Source: Mycobacterium sp. DL440
GTDB lineage: Bacteria; Actinomycetota; Actinomycetes; Mycobacteriales; Mycobacteriaceae
Direction: 5' to 3'
Assembly (NCBI RefSeq): GCF_011745145.1
Contig: NZ_CP050191.1
Span: 3,985,327-4,049,326 of the forward strand
Length of the DNA stretch: 64,000 bases
Under the pieces are notes generated by a model. The model was not told the DNA's origin and made no database searches. It was given only the letters and a program-made list of their open reading frames with translations. A program made the position numbers and the translations under genes. Shown piece by piece: positions 18,372 through 31,145 of this stretch; position 1 is the first letter of the stretch, and every line of letters starts with the position of its first letter.

Positions 18372-19427
18372 TCAGGGTGATTTCAATGGCCGGTCAACGG
18401 CCCGGATTCCGCTGTCGACCACCTTCACGGTCTTGTGCGGATAACGCTTCTCGGCGTGCGCCTTGGCCACGGAGTTCGGCAGCACATACAGCGTTTCGCG
18501 TTTCTCCTGTAGGGGTTTGAGCACCCGGTCCATGAACTCCTTGCGGTCGTCGAGGTAAGGCTGGATCACGTCCTCCCCCGCCGGGCACACCGCCAGGCAG
18601 TAGGCGGCTTTGTAGTTGGCCTTGAACGACAGGCTCTGCCACATCGAGGCATTTTCTGAATCGCTGACCCGGGAACGGAAGTCATCGGCATCGACACTGT
18701 CGGCGATGGTCTGCGCCCAGTCAGTGAACCCGCCCATGAACTCGCGGTAGTTGTGCACCGAGCAGGCCAGAAAGTCGAACTCACCGCCCTTGCCGATGGC
18801 CCCCACCGGGCAGGCCGCCACACACAGCTTGCATTCCAGGCATGGCGAATAGTCCAGCGGCACACCATAATCACTGACCGGTGCACCTACCAGAATGGTG
18901 GCCAGCAGGATGAAGTTGCCGAATCGCGGGTGGATCACGTTGCGATGGATTCCCATCACCCCCAGGCCCGCCGCCACGGCGACCGGCTTGTGCGCCACCA
19001 CCCAGATGCGCCCCGGGAATCGGTCCATCTCCATCGGGAAGGTGGCCGACGGGTTCACCGCGCGATGGCCGGCATCCTCCAGTGCGCGGGTGATGCGGTG
19101 GGCGGCCCCGTTGATGATCTCGCCGCTGCGGTGGAACTCCTGGTTGGCCACACTGCGGGTGGACGAGCGCACGTTGTCGCGGTTCATCTTCACCACCAGC
19201 GAGATGTAGCTGCGGGTCCCGGGCAGCGCGGCCTCGACGTGGTCACGCTCGGACGCCAGGGCGGGGTCGTCCACGCCGGCGAAGGCGACGTCGTCGGCCC
19301 CGGCGTCCAGGCACAACTGCCGCAGCCAGTCCGCGTCGATCGACTCCGGAACCGCCGGTTCCGGCCGGGCGTGCACCGCGCGCACAGTCGGATGGTCAGC
19401 CAGGCGAGGTGGAAGTTTCGGCTCCAT
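18372..19427 (-). CDS. QueG-like 4Fe-4S protein
   Basis: 351 residues. The N-terminal part resembles the QueG/reductive dehalogenase-like nitroreductase-type fold (AALPGTRSYISLVVKMN, then GVMGIHRNVIHPRFGNFI), followed by a ferredoxin cluster CLECKLCVAACP at residues 196-207. Cys222 and a later CLAVCPAGED give only part of a second cluster, so one full [4Fe-4S] and perhaps a degenerate second are present. I do not see the full set of QueG cobalamin motifs, and mycobacteria do not make queuosine, so a redox function other than tRNA modification is likely. A 30-bp inverted repeat lies directly in front of the start codon. Confidence 0.75.
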   Translation of the reverse strand: MEPKLPPRLADHPTVRAVHARPEPAVPESIDADWLRQLCLDAGADDVAFAGVDDPALASERDHVEAALPGTRSYISLVVKMNRDNVRSSTRSVANQEFHRSGEIINGAAHRITRALEDAGHRAVNPSATFPMEMDRFPGRIWVVAHKPVAVAAGLGVMGIHRNVIHPRFGNFILLATILVGAPVSDYGVPLDYSPCLECKLCVAACPVGAIGKGGEFDFLACSVHNYREFMGGFTDWAQTIADSVDADDFRSRVSDSENASMWQSLSFKANYKAAYCLAVCPAGEDVIQPYLDDRKEFMDRVLKPLQEKRETLYVLPNSVAKAHAEKRYPHKTVKVVDSGIRAVDRPLKSP

Positions 19428-19429
19428 GA

Positions 19430-19459
19430 AGTCTGAGTATAGTTATCTATACCCAGACT
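19430..19459. promoter_or_regulatory. 30-bp inverted repeat in the 18372-/19537+ divergent region
   Basis: AGTCTGAGTATAG (19430-19442) and CTATACCCAGACT (19447-19459) pair 12 of 13 around TTAT. It begins 3 bp upstream of the Fe-S protein start codon and so overlaps its 5' end or promoter. The size and AT-rich core suggest a TetR-type or similar dimer operator; no regulator gene is adjacent. Confidence 0.6.
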
Positions 19460-19536
19460 GCAAGGATCGCTGCGATTGCTGTAAAAAAACCGTTCAGGCC
19501 CGATGCGGGCGCACCTCAGACGGGTACACCCGAGAT

Positions 19537-20064
19537 ATGGACGGCATCCGGTTACTGACCCCACTGCTCGACGGCCCCCGGCGGTGGGGTTGCGTGGAGG
19601 TCCGGCCGGGCCGTTTCGGCATCACCTACTACCGGCTGGTGGTCTATCCGCCAGGTTTGAGCACCACCGAGCGTCGCCTGGTACGGCTGGCCCGAGGGTG
19701 GCCGCTGTGGGGGATGCTCGTGTGGCTGCTGTGCCAGCTCTGGCTGGGCGGGCAGATGTCACCCTGGCCGGCATTCGGCGCGTCCACCGCGGTGTTCCTG
19801 GCAGCCGGCGCCATCGCACTCGGCCTGTCCGGTGGCGCGTTCCACCGCGTACGGACACAGTGCGCGACGACGATGGCCGGCTGTGACGATCCGGGAACTC
19901 AGATGGCCCGCGGGCGCCTGGTTGTGCTCGCTGCGACGCTGTTGGACGCAGATGAACGCCGCGACCGCGGTGAGCTGACCGCCGTGGATCACGAGCTGAT
20001 CTGGTGGCAGGTCTACAACCGGATGGGCGCCGACCACGGCGCAAGTACCAAGCAGGCCGGCTGA
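19537..20064 (+). CDS. Mycobacterial two-TM membrane protein (possibly DUF6611)
   Basis: 175 residues, function unknown. The N-terminal part (MDGIRLLTPLLDGPRRWGCV) is soluble, a hydrophobic hairpin spans roughly residues 63-105 (PLWGMLVWLLCQLWLGG and STAVFLAAGAIALGL), and the C-terminal part contains ELTAVDHELIWWQVYNRM. I believe this matches a domain of unknown function found mainly in mycobacteria, but the family number is from memory. The start ATG at 19537 leaves room for the divergent promoter; the stop overlaps the next start in ATGA. Confidence 0.65.
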   Translation: MDGIRLLTPLLDGPRRWGCVEVRPGRFGITYYRLVVYPPGLSTTERRLVRLARGWPLWGMLVWLLCQLWLGGQMSPWPAFGASTAVFLAAGAIALGLSGGAFHRVRTQCATTMAGCDDPGTQMARGRLVVLAATLLDADERRDRGELTAVDHELIWWQVYNRMGADHGASTKQAG

Positions 20065-20198
20065 TGTCGGACATGCTCGAGGTGATGTCGATGATGGCGG
20101 TGCCGGCCGCGACGCTGTTGATGTTGCGCGGCTACGCAATTCGGCAGAACCGGGTCGCCGAAACGGCTGAGCGCCCGGCGCACGCGACGACTCCGTAA
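20064..20198 (+). CDS. 44-residue membrane microprotein coupled to the upstream gene
   Basis: MSDMLEVMSMMAVPAATLLM begins a predicted single hydrophobic helix, then RGYAIRQNRV and a short polar tail. Its ATG overlaps the TGA of the upstream membrane protein gene (ATGA), which argues for translational coupling. A perfect 14-bp terminator begins 6 bp after its stop. No family recognised. Confidence 0.55.
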   Translation: MSDMLEVMSMMAVPAATLLMLRGYAIRQNRVAETAERPAHATTP

Positions 20199-20204
20199 AC
20201 CCCA

Positions 20205-20238
20205 CGAGCGGGCGTGCCACCAAAGGCACGCCCGCTCG
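20205..20238. terminator. Bidirectional terminator
   Basis: CGAGCGGGCGTGCC (20205-20218) and GGCACGCCCGCTCG (20225-20238) form a perfect 14-bp stem with an ACCAAA loop between convergent genes ending at 20198 (+) and 20263 (-). Confidence 0.8.
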
Positions 20239-20262
20239 CAGGTACTCCTACTACGAGGTCGC

Positions 20263-20490
20263 CTAGCGGCGTCCCCCCGGCATTCCGAGCCACGGGAACA
20301 CCGGGATGTTGGCGGGCGGCGCCGTCGTCCCGGGCCTCGCCTTGATCGACGTGCTGCCGTTGGTCGTGCAGATGGTCTTGGTGGCCGTTTCCTGACAGGT
20401 CGGCCGAGCTGACGCCATCGGCGCCGAAATCACCGATGCTGCAGCCAAACCCACCAACACAACGGCAAACTTACCGCGACCTGTCATCAT
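20263..20490 (-). CDS. Small secreted protein
   Basis: 75 residues. Signal peptide MMTGRGKFAVVLVGLAAASV ending near ASA, then a 45-residue mature part with two cysteines in ARPTCQETATKTICTTNG that can form one disulfide, and a Pro-rich C-terminus PPANIPVFPWLG. The start at 20490 has GGAAGGGG upstream; the next codon is also ATG. It lies 59 bp downstream of the DUF4189 gene on the same strand and may share its transcript. Function unknown. Confidence 0.65.
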   Translation of the reverse strand: MMTGRGKFAVVLVGLAAASVISAPMASARPTCQETATKTICTTNGSTSIKARPGTTAPPANIPVFPWLGMPGGRR

Positions 20491-20549
20491 GTCCTTCCCC
20501 TTCCGGGCTACGACCGCGATACCAGAACGGTCATGCGCTGATCCGCTCA

Positions 20550-20981
20550 TCAGGGGCAGGCCGATACAACGACGTGGGAGTCCGCATCGAGCGGGGTGTT
20601 GTTTGCCGCCGCGCGGTTGAACGCGTCCTCGCGGGCAGCCTCCACCGTCGCCCCGGCCCCGCCGGCCACCGCGTGGTTACTGGGGCTGGCGACGGACACG
20701 ATGCACAGGTTGTCGTTGGTCACCTCGTCGGCGGTACATTCCACGCCACCGGCGCTCTCGCAGGCCGCGATCACCGCCGCGGACGCCTCTTCACTGGTGT
20801 CACCCGTCGCAGTGAAGCCACCCAGGGTGTCGACGAATTCGCCGGTACCCACGGCCGCAAATATGTCTTCGGGATCCTCGACGTAACCGCCGGGACCACC
20901 CGCCCACGCGGTGCCAGCGGTAATCCCGGCAGCGATAACGCCCGCGCCGAGGATCGCCGAAACCCATCGGGATTTGACCAT
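20550..20981 (-). CDS. Secreted DUF4189-like protein
   Basis: 143 residues. Signal peptide MVKSRWVSAILGAGVIAAGI with cleavage near AWA; the mature domain alternates Cys and Ala-rich helices (EEASAAVIAACESAGGVEC, then AAREDAFNRAAANN), the pattern of DUF4189 proteins, with four cysteines (ESAGGVEC, DNLCIV and the C-terminal SACP among them). GAGAGGA precedes the ATG by 5-7 nt. The family is secreted in mycobacteria and nocardiae; no activity is known to me. Confidence 0.7.
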   Translation of the reverse strand: MVKSRWVSAILGAGVIAAGITAGTAWAGGPGGYVEDPEDIFAAVGTGEFVDTLGGFTATGDTSEEASAAVIAACESAGGVECTADEVTNDNLCIVSVASPSNHAVAGGAGATVEAAREDAFNRAAANNTPLDADSHVVVSACP

Positions 20982-21231
20982 GCCGGTCCTCTCGTCAAAT
21001 TAGTTTCGGCGTCAGAATACACAGGTCACACACAGTTCACCTGCCGTCCAACAAATGATTTGCGTGTCGTTTCACGACCAATGGCAACCAGTACGCGTCG
21101 CGTTGCGACAGAAGACAAACCGGCCCGCTTCACCGACACGGGTCCGAGTGGGCGCAAAATGCTGCCCACGAGCGGCGTGCCGCGCGGCAGACGCGCACGC
21201 TCACGCTGCAAAAGCGCGAAAGCGCGAAAGA

Positions 21232-22866
21232 CTAAGTGACCAGGGAAACCGAGTTCGCGCGACGCAGCTTGCCCGACGGGGTCTTCGGGATGCTGCCGGG
21301 CCCGAGCACCACCACGTTGCGCGGACGCATGTCGACCTCGGATACCACCTCGTGCGCCACCTGATGCTCGATCCGGCGCACTTCGGCCGGATCCTGCCAG
21401 GCGTTGGATTCCACGGCGACGGCGAAGGTCTCGCGCGAGTGCCCCGCATCCAAGCGGACCGCCACGGCGCAGCCCGGGCGGACGCCTTCCACCCGGCCCG
21501 CCGCACGTTCGATGTCCGTCGGGTAGATGTTGCGCCCGGCCATGATGATCACGTCCTTGACGCGGCCGCACACGATGATGTTGCCCTCCTCGGTGATGTA
21601 ACCGAGATCGCCGGTGTCGTACCAGCCGTGCTCATCCTGGGCCGGCAGGAAGCCGCCCATGGTGAGGTAGCCGGGGGTCAGGGACTCGCCGCGCAACTCG
21701 ATGACGCCGACGCCGCGGGCCAGCATGACATCGCCGTGCTCATCGACGACGCGGGCCTCCAGGTCCTTCAGCAGCGGGCCCAGTGAGGCCAGCCGCCGGG
21801 TGTTGCCCTTGGTAGCGGGCACGGCCTGGCGCAGCGCGGCCAAAAGGTCGGCGTCGACCTCGTCGACCACCAGGCCGCTGTCGCAGGGCGAGAACGACAC
21901 CGCCAGGCAGGTCTCGGCCATGCCGTAGGCCGGAAGGATCGCCGATGACCTCAATCCGAACGGCTTGCCCGCGTCGAGCAGGTCCTCGACGTCTGCAGGC
22001 TCCACCGGCTCGGCACCCGAGAGGGCGAACCGCAGAGTGGACAGATCGAATTCGCCGGGCTTGGCCTGGCGGCGCAACCGCTTGGCGAACAGCGCGTAGG
22101 CGAAGTTGGGCGCCGCGGTCATGGTGCCCTTGTACTTGTCGATCAGCTTGGCCCACAGCAGCGTGTCGCGCAGGAAGTCCATCGGCGTGACCTTGACCAG
22201 CTCGGCGCCGAAGTACATCGGGATCGTCAGGAAGCCGACCATGCCCATGTCGTGGAAGCAGGGCAACCAGCTGACCATGACGTCCTTGTCGACGTCGTAC
22301 TGCGCACCGATGAACATCGCCTCGGCGTTGGAGTGGATGTTGCGGTGCGTGATCTGCACGGCTTTGGGAGATCCGGTCGAACCCGACGTCAGCTGCATCA
22401 GCGCCAGATCGTCCTCACCCGTCTCGACCGGGTCGATCGGGTCGGCCGCCAGCAGGTCGGCGACCTTGACCACCTTGATGCCCTTTTCCTCCAGCACCGG
22501 GATGGCGACCAGGAACGGCTCGGAGACGATGACGGCGTCCGCCTCGATCATGCCGATCACGTTCATCGTGTCCTCGGCCCACACCGCGAGGTCGGTGCGC
22601 GGGGTCGGCTGGTGAAGCATCGTCAGGCTCGCGCCGCGCATCCACACGCCCTGCGCGGTTGGCGCGATCTCGACGGGGAAGCCGGCCAGCACACCGACGG
22701 CGTCGCCGTGACCGATACCCGCGGCGGCCAGACCGCCTGCGATGCGGCGGGCCCGCTCGTGAACCTCACCCCAGGTGTGGCGAACCGGCTCATGCGGCTC
22801 ACCCGTCACCATGCCGCGCTTGCTCTCACGAGCATTGCGGAACATCTTCTCGGTGAATCTGCTCAC
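21232..22866 (-). CDS. pks16: Fatty acyl-AMP ligase-like enzyme (Pks16/Rv1013)
   Basis: 544 residues, an adenylate-forming enzyme despite its historical pks name. Motifs: [18 protein letters not shown] (P-loop, near residue 160), the acyl-pocket [50 protein letters not shown] and the catalytic lysine in [10 protein letters not shown]. The domain arrangement fits FAAL/FadD proteins that activate fatty acids as acyl-AMP; whether it transfers to CoA or to a carrier is unknown. Position beside ispE-ksgA-rpfB matches M. tuberculosis. The start at 22866 gives the full-length N-terminus. Confidence 0.92.
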   Translation of the reverse strand: MSRFTEKMFRNARESKRGMVTGEPHEPVRHTWGEVHERARRIAGGLAAAGIGHGDAVGVLAGFPVEIAPTAQGVWMRGASLTMLHQPTPRTDLAVWAEDTMNVIGMIEADAVIVSEPFLVAIPVLEEKGIKVVKVADLLAADPIDPVETGEDDLALMQLTSGSTGSPKAVQITHRNIHSNAEAMFIGAQYDVDKDVMVSWLPCFHDMGMVGFLTIPMYFGAELVKVTPMDFLRDTLLWAKLIDKYKGTMTAAPNFAYALFAKRLRRQAKPGEFDLSTLRFALSGAEPVEPADVEDLLDAGKPFGLRSSAILPAYGMAETCLAVSFSPCDSGLVVDEVDADLLAALRQAVPATKGNTRRLASLGPLLKDLEARVVDEHGDVMLARGVGVIELRGESLTPGYLTMGGFLPAQDEHGWYDTGDLGYITEEGNIIVCGRVKDVIIMAGRNIYPTDIERAAGRVEGVRPGCAVAVRLDAGHSRETFAVAVESNAWQDPAEVRRIEHQVAHEVVSEVDMRPRNVVVLGPGSIPKTPSGKLRRANSVSLVT

Positions 22867-23178
22867 GACGACCTCCTTGGGTTCCGCGGTCCCGGCACCG
22901 GCGGCAGTACGCCAGGTGCAGTTGCCCGGTTATCCATGCTCCGCCTGGTGTACACCGCTTTTGGGTAGGCGCGCGCACACGATTGGGGAGCAGTTATGTC
23001 TCGAAAAGGTGATGCCCCAGAACCGGGTGTACGTCTGGGCGACCACCCACCGTCGTGGACGGCGGGCGCACAAGTCGCATCCGATGCAAGATCGCTAGCA
23101 TTCACCGTCGATCATCTTAAGAGACCCTTAAGTAACTGCCAAACCCTCGCGTTAATTGAGGTCTGCGTCACATTTTTT
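22867..23178. other. 312-bp intergenic region upstream of pks16
   Basis: I see no convincing gene here; M. tuberculosis has the small Rv1012 at this place but no equivalent frame is present. The region contains two CTTAAG sites 5 bp apart (near 23118-23132) and AT-richer sequence than its surroundings, and must hold the pks16 promoter. A plus-strand ATG at 22996 has a GGGGAG upstream, but its frame runs antisense through ispE and is not supported. Confidence 0.5.
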
Positions 23179-24171
23179 TCAGGCGGACGTCGACGGCTCC
23201 GGAACGACGCGGGCACCGCTCACGGGACCGCTGGCAACCCGCACCGTCCGGCACACGCCGGCCCCGGCGAGTTCGGTACCCACGTCCACCGCAGACGTCG
23301 ACGACGAGCACAGGAACGCACACGTGGGGCCGGAGCCGGACACGATGCCGGCCAGGGCGCCGGCCTCCACGCCGGCACGCAACGTCCGGCGCAGATCCGG
23401 GTACAGGCTCAGCGCGGCCGGCTGCAGGTCATTGGCGAGCAGCGCGGCCAGTTCGGCCGGATCACCGGACGCCAGCGCGGCCAGCACGGGCTCGGGCTCC
23501 TCGGCCCGCGGCGGGCCTCCTGTCGAGGTGTCCGCGCGCAGCCGGTCCAGCTCGCCGAACACCTTCGGGGTGGACAGGCCCTTGTGTGCGAACGCCAGCA
23601 CCCAGTGGAAGGTGTTGCGGGCCAGCACCGTGGCCAGCTCCTCACCGCGGCCGGTACCCAGCGCAGTACCGCCGTGCAGCGCGAACGGGACGTCACTGCC
23701 CAGCCGAGCCGCCAACGCGTGCAGATCGCGCCTGGGCACCCCGAGCTCCCACAGCGTGTTCATGGCCACCAGCACCGCGGCCGCGTCGGCGCTACCCCCG
23801 GCCATACCGCCGGCCACCGGGATCGACTTGTCGAGGCTGATCGCCACGTCCGGCGACCGGCCGACATGCTCGGCCAGCAGCTCGGCGGCGCGCCAGGCCA
23901 GATTGCGTTCGTCGGTGGGCACCGACTCCACACCCTCACCCTCGACCGTCAGCGACAGCATGTCGGCATTGCGCACCGTCACCTCATCCAGCAACGACAC
24001 GGCATGGAACACCGTGGTGAGGTCGTGGTAGCCGTCGTCCCGCACATCACCGACGGCCAGGTACAGGTTCACCTTGCCGGGGACGCGCACCGTCACCGAA
24101 CCGGTGGGGACCCACTCGGACGCGGTACTGCCATCGGATGCCGACACGGCCACGACACTATCGCCGCCCAC
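23179..24171 (-). CDS. ispE: 4-diphosphocytidyl-2-C-methyl-D-erythritol kinase
   Basis: 330 residues. GHMP kinase of the MEP isoprenoid pathway. N-terminal substrate motif [18 protein letters not shown]-binding loop [15 protein letters not shown] (about residue 115), and the C-terminal GSGPTCAFL are intact. Family members usually start near [13 protein letters not shown]; the 20 extra N-terminal residues from the ATG at 24171 may be over-called, and a GTG at VPTGSV is an alternative. In M. tuberculosis ispE follows ksgA directly in the rpfB operon; here a kinase gene on the other strand separates them, so ispE needs its own promoter. Confidence 0.95.
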   Translation of the reverse strand: MGGDSVVAVSASDGSTASEWVPTGSVTVRVPGKVNLYLAVGDVRDDGYHDLTTVFHAVSLLDEVTVRNADMLSLTVEGEGVESVPTDERNLAWRAAELLAEHVGRSPDVAISLDKSIPVAGGMAGGSADAAAVLVAMNTLWELGVPRRDLHALAARLGSDVPFALHGGTALGTGRGEELATVLARNTFHWVLAFAHKGLSTPKVFGELDRLRADTSTGGPPRAEEPEPVLAALASGDPAELAALLANDLQPAALSLYPDLRRTLRAGVEAGALAGIVSGSGPTCAFLCSSSTSAVDVGTELAGAGVCRTVRVASGPVSGARVVPEPSTSA

Positions 24172-24202
24172 CCACAGTTGTCGGTGAACTTAGGCTGAGA
24201 CG

Positions 24203-25069
24203 GTGCCCTCACCCGAGGTGGAAATAGCGGGATACACCGCGACGAAAGTCGTGGGGAACGGCGGCTCAGCCGTCGTATATCAGGCACGCGACCCCAACGG
24301 GGCCATGGTCGCACTCAAGATTCTCGATGATCGGCACCGCCTGCCCGCCCAGCTGGACCGGCTGCAACGCGAGTTCGACTTCGCCCGTCAGGTCACCCAC
24401 CCGAACATCGTCACGGTGTACGCGGCGGGCCCGGGCTGGCTGGCGATGGAGTTCCTGGACGGCGGCACGGTGAACAACCTGCCCGGCATCGCCGAGCGGC
24501 TCACCGCACTGACCCAGATCGCCGGGGCACTCGATCACGCCCACCGTCTCGGCATCGTGCACTGCGACGTGAAACCCGCCAACATCCTTGTCGATCAACC
24601 ATTTTCGAGAGCGGTACTGATCGACTTCGGGGTGGCCCACTCGATGGCCGCGGACGTGGCCGCCAAGCTAGCCCAGGACCGGCATGTCCGGATGAGCCTC
24701 GACCCGGCCCGGCGCATCACCCGCCAGCCGTCCCGGCCACACCCGGATATCCAAGCGTCACTGCCCTATTCGGCACCCGAGCTACTCAGTGGCCGGACGC
24801 CGCTGGCGGCGACGGACCAGTACGCGCTGGCCTGTACGACGGTTGAGCTGCTCACCGGATCGCCGCCGTTCTTCGCGGATACCGCGACAGCCCTGATCGA
24901 TCACCAGCTGTACAGCCGGCCGCCACGAGTATCGCAGCGGTGCAACTGGATTCCACCTTCGGTGGACTCGATCATCGCCACGGCGATGGCGAAGGACCCG
25001 GACCGGCGACACGACACATGTTCGGAGTTCGTCGGCCTGATCACCGAGGCGTTCGGGTTCCCAACGTGA
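24203..25069 (+). CDS. Soluble serine/threonine protein kinase inserted between ispE and ksgA
   Basis: 288 residues, GTG start. A complete Hanks-type kinase domain fills the protein: P-loop VGNGGSAVVYQA (17-28), VALK39, HCD122VKPAN for the catalytic loop, D141FG, and APE at 191-193. The residue before the catalytic Asp is Cys121, so this is a non-RD kinase, and the 53-residue activation segment (141-193) is unusually long with several Ser and Arg residues. There is no transmembrane or extracellular sensor segment, unlike PknA/B/D. It is divergent from ispE (31 bp gap) and convergent with ksgA behind a 21-bp terminator. Partner and signal unknown. Confidence 0.88.
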   Translation: MPSPEVEIAGYTATKVVGNGGSAVVYQARDPNGAMVALKILDDRHRLPAQLDRLQREFDFARQVTHPNIVTVYAAGPGWLAMEFLDGGTVNNLPGIAERLTALTQIAGALDHAHRLGIVHCDVKPANILVDQPFSRAVLIDFGVAHSMAADVAAKLAQDRHVRMSLDPARRITRQPSRPHPDIQASLPYSAPELLSGRTPLAATDQYALACTTVELLTGSPPFFADTATALIDHQLYSRPPRVSQRCNWIPPSVDSIIATAMAKDPDRRHDTCSEFVGLITEAFGFPT

Positions 25070-25112
25070 AGAAGATCGCGGGATTTTCGGGAAATCTCGC
25101 GATCTTCTTCAC
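25066..25112. terminator. 21-bp stem bidirectional terminator overlapping the kinase stop codon
   Basis: GTGAAGAAGATCGCG (25066-25080) pairs perfectly with CGCGATCTTCTTCAC (25098-25112); a G-U pair and GATTT/AAATC extend the stem to 21 bp around TCGGG. The kinase TGA (25067-25069) is inside the 5' arm; ksgA ends convergently at 25125. Confidence 0.85.
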
Positions 25113-25124
25113 ATTGGAGACAAA

Positions 25125-25997
25125 CTAAAGCTGCGCCTCGACCTCGGCCGCGACTTCGGCCGCAGCCTCACCCTCGGCTTCCTTGGCCCGCTGCAGGAGC
25201 CGGACGTAGTCGGCGATGCCGAGCGTCTCGCCACGGCGTGACGGGTCGATGCTGGCGGCCAGCAGCCGCTCGGCCGACTCGTTGCCCGAACCTGCCCAGT
25301 CCGCGAACGCGTTACGCGAGGTCTTTCGCCGCTGCGCGAATCCGATGTCGATGAGCTGGAACACCTCATCGCGGAACTCGGCGTCCGTCGGCCACGGCGA
25401 TGTCTCGTACCGGTCGATGCGGACCAGTCCGGAGTACACCCGCGGGATCGGCCAGAACACCGTCGGCGACACCATCCCGTGCCTGCGGACGTTTCCGTAG
25501 AAACGCGCCTTGGCACTGGGCACGCCGTAGTCCTTGCCACCGGGATCGGCCGCCAGGCGCTCGGCCACTTCGGCCTGCACCATGACCATCACCGTCCGGA
25601 TCGACGGGAACTCGGCCAACAGGTGCAGCAGTGCGGGCACCGCCACGTTGTACGGCAGGTTCGCCACGAGCGCGGTCGGCTGATCGGTGAGATCAGACGG
25701 CATCAGCGTCAGGATGTCCTGATTGATCACCGTGAGCCGATTGATCTCGCTGTGGGAATGATCGGCGACGGTGGCCGGCAATTGCTTGGCCAGCACCGGG
25801 TCGATCTCCACTGCGGTCACCCTGGCACCGCGGTCCAACAGGGGCAGAGTCAGCGACCCGAGACCGGGTCCGACTTCGAGCACATGGTCGTTCCGGTGAA
25901 TCCCGGAGGCCGACACAATGCGCCGAACGGTGTTGGCATCATGAACGAAGTTCTGGCCAAAGGCCTTGCGTGGTCGAAAGTCGATCTCTTTCGCCAA
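25125..25997 (-). CDS. ksgA: 16S rRNA m6-2A1518/A1519 dimethyltransferase
   Basis: 290 residues from a TTG at 25997. SAM-binding motif I is [12 protein letters not shown], motif II acidic VTAVEID, and the catalytic motif IV is NLPYNVAVP; the C-terminal domain is complete with an Ala/Glu-rich tail. The frame stays open upstream ([19 protein letters not shown]), matching the longer M. tuberculosis N-terminus, and reaches the rpfB TGA, so translation may instead start at a non-ATG codon overlapping the rpfB stop. Either way rpfB and ksgA are coupled. Known link: ribosome maturation and cell-wall resuscitation genes share this operon in M. tuberculosis. Confidence 0.95.
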   Translation of the reverse strand: MAKEIDFRPRKAFGQNFVHDANTVRRIVSASGIHRNDHVLEVGPGLGSLTLPLLDRGARVTAVEIDPVLAKQLPATVADHSHSEINRLTVINQDILTLMPSDLTDQPTALVANLPYNVAVPALLHLLAEFPSIRTVMVMVQAEVAERLAADPGGKDYGVPSAKARFYGNVRRHGMVSPTVFWPIPRVYSGLVRIDRYETSPWPTDAEFRDEVFQLIDIGFAQRRKTSRNAFADWAGSGNESAERLLAASIDPSRRGETLGIADYVRLLQRAKEAEGEAAAEVAAEVEAQL

Positions 25998-26032
25998 GCG
26001 TCGTATCTCGGTCCGCCCGAGCAGTCGAATAG

Positions 26033-27190
<1,158 letters not shown>

Positions 27191-27271
27191 TCACCGCCGG
27201 CGGTTGAGGTTTGATCACAAGACGGTAACGAAAAGTGGCCACACTAACAACCTGGGCCTCGGCACGTTCCG

Positions 27272-28117
27272 CTAACTTCCGTTAAGTCCGTACACCCGCG
27301 CCGCAGTGGCTGCGGTCTCGGACGCGACCTCCTTGGCGGGCCGGTCCAGCAACTCTGCGAGTGCCCGCACAGTGTATGGCAGGCAGTACGGCTCGTTCGG
27401 CGCTCCGCGGAACGGATGCGGGGTCAGAAACGGCGCGTCGGTCTCCACCAACAGCTGGCCGGGCGGGATCAACCTGGCGGCTTCCCGCAGTTCAGCGGCG
27501 TTGCGGAAGCTGACCGTGCCGGAGAGGCTCAGCACCCAGCCGGCCTCGACGCACGTGTGAGCCATCTCAGATCCCGACGAAAAACAGTGGAAGATCACTG
27601 TCTCGGGCGCCCCTTCGGCACGCAGCACGTCGAGCACTTCGGCATCGGCATCCCGGTTGTGGATCATCAGCGGCTTGCCCGTGCGCTTGGCCAGGTCGAT
27701 GTGCCAGGCGAAGCCCTCGCGCTGCTCGGCCGGCGTCGCGCAGCCGTCCAACCGGCCCGGCCAGTACAGGTCCATCCCGGTCTCCCCGACCGCCACCACG
27801 CGCGGATGGGCGGCCAGTCGCTCCAACTCGGCCCTGGCCGCGCCGTCGAGCGCGTTGGCCCGGGTGGGATGCAACGCCACCGCCCCGAAGACCCGCTCAT
27901 CGGCCTCGACGGCCGTGGTCACCCAGCGTGCGGAGTCCAGGTCGTCGGCGATGGTGACCGCCTGGCCCACCCCGACAGCGGCCGCGCGATCCATGATCGC
28001 GCGGACATCCTCAGCGGTCTGCGCGCCGCAGGCATCGAGGTGCGTGTGCGCATCCACCAGCGGAGCCAAAGGCTCCGGTGCCGGTGGCTTCTCCCTGGCT
28101 GAGCGTTTCGAACCCAC
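27272..28117 (-). CDS. tatD: TatD-family metal-dependent deoxyribonuclease
   Basis: 281 residues from a GTG at 28117 ([16 protein letters not shown]). TIM-barrel metal hydrolase: metal ligands in [32 protein letters not shown]-type HCFSSGS and the C-terminal LVETDAPFL are intact. TatD enzymes are 3'-5' exonucleases on damaged DNA or D-tyrosyl-like substrates. I trimmed the start because a longer frame to 28297 would overlap the divergent metG. It is 111 bp upstream of rpfB on the same strand, as in M. tuberculosis, and may provide part of the rpfB transcript. Confidence 0.93.
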   Translation of the reverse strand: MGSKRSAREKPPAPEPLAPLVDAHTHLDACGAQTAEDVRAIMDRAAAVGVGQAVTIADDLDSARWVTTAVEADERVFGAVALHPTRANALDGAARAELERLAAHPRVVAVGETGMDLYWPGRLDGCATPAEQREGFAWHIDLAKRTGKPLMIHNRDADAEVLDVLRAEGAPETVIFHCFSSGSEMAHTCVEAGWVLSLSGTVSFRNAAELREAARLIPPGQLLVETDAPFLTPHPFRGAPNEPYCLPYTVRALAELLDRPAKEVASETAATAARVYGLNGS

Positions 28118-28141
28118 CGCAACACAATAAGGTGGGACCAA

Positions 28142-31040
<2,899 letters not shown>

Positions 31041-31048
31041 CGACACAT

Positions 31049-31075
31049 CCGGGTGATGTAGGTCACATCACCCGG
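31049..31075 (+). terminator. Terminator of metG-gdhA
   Basis: CCGGGTGATGT (31049-31059) and ACATCACCCGG (31065-31075), perfect 11-bp stem and 5-nt loop, 8 nt after the gdhA stop and just before the ECF41-type promoter. Confidence 0.75.
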
Positions 31076-31080
31076 CGTCC

Positions 31081-31107
31081 TGTCACAAATCCGCGTTGCG
31101 CGGTGTC
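31081..31107 (+). promoter_or_regulatory. ECF41-type promoter of the oxidoreductase-sigma operon
   Basis: TGTCACA (31081-31087), 16 nt, then TGTC (31104-31107), 39 nt before the oxidoreductase start. The reported ECF41 target consensus is TGTCACA-n16-CGTC, so the -35 element and spacing match and the -10 differs in one base. Confidence 0.75.
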
Positions 31108-31145
31108 TTGAGGGCACAAGCCTTTTGAGAACAGGAGACGCTCCC

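Noticed and set aside
22996..24198. Plus-strand frame with a GGGGAG ribosome-binding site upstream of its ATG
   Set aside because: Runs antisense through the entire ispE gene and has no domain; the site is probably coincidental.
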